Shown here: positions 54,875 to 55,185 of the stretch, one piece after another
Numbering within the stretch: the first letter of the stretch is position 1
Layout of the letters: each line of letters opens with the position of its first letter
Assembly (NCBI GenBank): GCA_029212365.1
Contig: JARGOC010000023.1
Location: 1 to 55,185, forward strand
DNA length: 55,185 nt
Source of the DNA: Roseovarius sp.
Lineage (GTDB): Bacteria > Pseudomonadota > Alphaproteobacteria > Rhodobacterales > Rhodobacteraceae
Reading direction: 5' to 3'
Notes under the pieces: generated by a model
Database searches by the model: none
What the model was told of the DNA's origin: nothing
Seen by the model: only the letters and a program-made list of their open reading frames with translations
Made by a program: the position numbers and the translations under genes

Positions 54875-55185
54875 ATGCCAACGATCCAACAGCTGATCCG
54901 CAAACCGCGCCAGCCTAAAGTCCGTGCTACCAAATCCTTGCACTTGCAAGGGTGCCCGCAAAAACGCGGTGTGTGCACGCGCGTCTATACAACGACGCCA
55001 AAGAAACCGAACTCAGCCATGCGGAAGGTTGCCAAAGTGCGCCTGACCAACGGTTTTGAGGTCATTTCCTACATCCCCGGTGAAAGCCACAACCTTCAGG
55101 AGCACTCTGTGGTTCTGATCCGTGGCGGTCGCGTAAAAGACCTTCCCGGTGTGCGTTATCACATCCTTCGCGGTGTTCTGGATAC
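54875..55185 (+). CDS. rpsL: 30S ribosomal protein S12, 5' part
   Basis: The first 103 codons of S12 (normally about 123 residues), running off the right edge. It has [12 protein letters not shown] at the start, [29 protein letters not shown], and [17 protein letters not shown]. The lysines at the two classic streptomycin-resistance sites (in TTTPKKPNS and GGRVKDLPG) are wild type, so no resistance change is seen. Residues 16-27 ([12 protein letters not shown]) differ from the commoner KRSKSMHLEQC-like form. It usually begins the rpsL-rpsG-fusA-tuf operon, which would lie to the right. Confidence 0.97.
   Translation, partial: MPTIQQLIRKPRQPKVRATKSLHLQGCPQKRGVCTRVYTTTPKKPNSAMRKVAKVRLTNGFEVISYIPGESHNLQEHSVVLIRGGRVKDLPGVRYHILRGVLD

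Noticed and set aside
54616..54918. 100-codon plus reading upstream of rpsL
   Set aside because: It begins inside the predicted promoter, overlaps the rpsL start in another frame and has no family features.

Overview
The window reads as a chromosomal segment of an alphaproteobacterium of the Rhodobacteraceae (Roseobacter/Rhodobacter group). The clues are a cytochrome aa3 assembly cluster laid out ctaC-ctaB-small ORF-ctaG-ctaE without ctaD, a leuS-lptE-holA run with a DUF3576 lipoprotein nearby, DUF2125 periplasmic proteins, an M16 peptidase next to thrC, and many GTG/TTG starts in moderately GC-rich DNA. Nearly all of it is coding. I see no insertion sequence, prophage, integrase, CRISPR array or replication origin, so this is mostly core genome.

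Layout. 1-3392 (minus): the 3' part of a Tad/Flp pilus locus (secretin CpaC, an OmpA-type lipoprotein, CpaE/TadZ running off the left edge). 3642-4967 (minus): succinyl-CoA:3-ketoacid CoA-transferase, both subunits. 5118-8480 (minus): a Tat-exported L,D-transpeptidase and topoisomerase I. 8621-11924: a small secreted protein, DprA and TldD. 12116-19913 (plus): the cytochrome c oxidase cluster, then SURF1, threonine synthase, an M16 peptidase and a GNAT acetyltransferase. 20097-24805 (plus): a FAD 2-hydroxyacid dehydrogenase, a ThDP enzyme and a class V PLP enzyme. 24806-25693 (minus): tRNA-Arg(UCU) and truA. 25892-28388 (plus): the YcjX/YcjF pair. 28420-30038 (minus): a FAD monooxygenase overlapping a group III truncated haemoglobin. 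30278-33803 (plus): ileS and a second L,D-transpeptidase. 33829-36459: yggS, DUF3576 lipoprotein and a GT4 glycosyltransferase. 36612-40655 (plus): leuS-lptE-holA. 40702-47069: MFS transporter, GFA-type zinc protein, GST, HI0933-type flavoprotein, MscS channel, and an enoyl-CoA hydratase/SDR pair. 47200-53615 (plus): two tandem 507-residue DUF2125 proteins, PmbA/TldE, a CysQ/IMPase-type phosphatase and a DMT transporter. 53548-54372 (minus): a rhamnosyltransferase-like protein. 54616-55185 (plus): promoter, long leader and 5' part of rpsL.

Functional links. CtaC, CtaE, CtaB, CtaG and SURF1 build the aa3 terminal oxidase. TldD (10.5 kb) and PmbA/TldE (50.5 kb) are the two halves of one protease complex encoded 40 kb apart. 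LeuS, LptE and HolA form a tightly overlapping housekeeping operon. A perfect FNR-type box lies between tldD and ctaC, so either or both may respond to oxygen.

The observations I find most worth following are: a dispersed intergenic repeat family (three copies, hairpin plus conserved tail); the tandem equal-length DUF2125 paralogues; the monooxygenase/haemoglobin pair; an apparent insertion of about 40 residues in TopA next to a run of ten G; a large perfect palindrome between ctaC and ctaB; and a CtrA-like site in front of dprA. I did not find a convincing wholly new multi-gene system.
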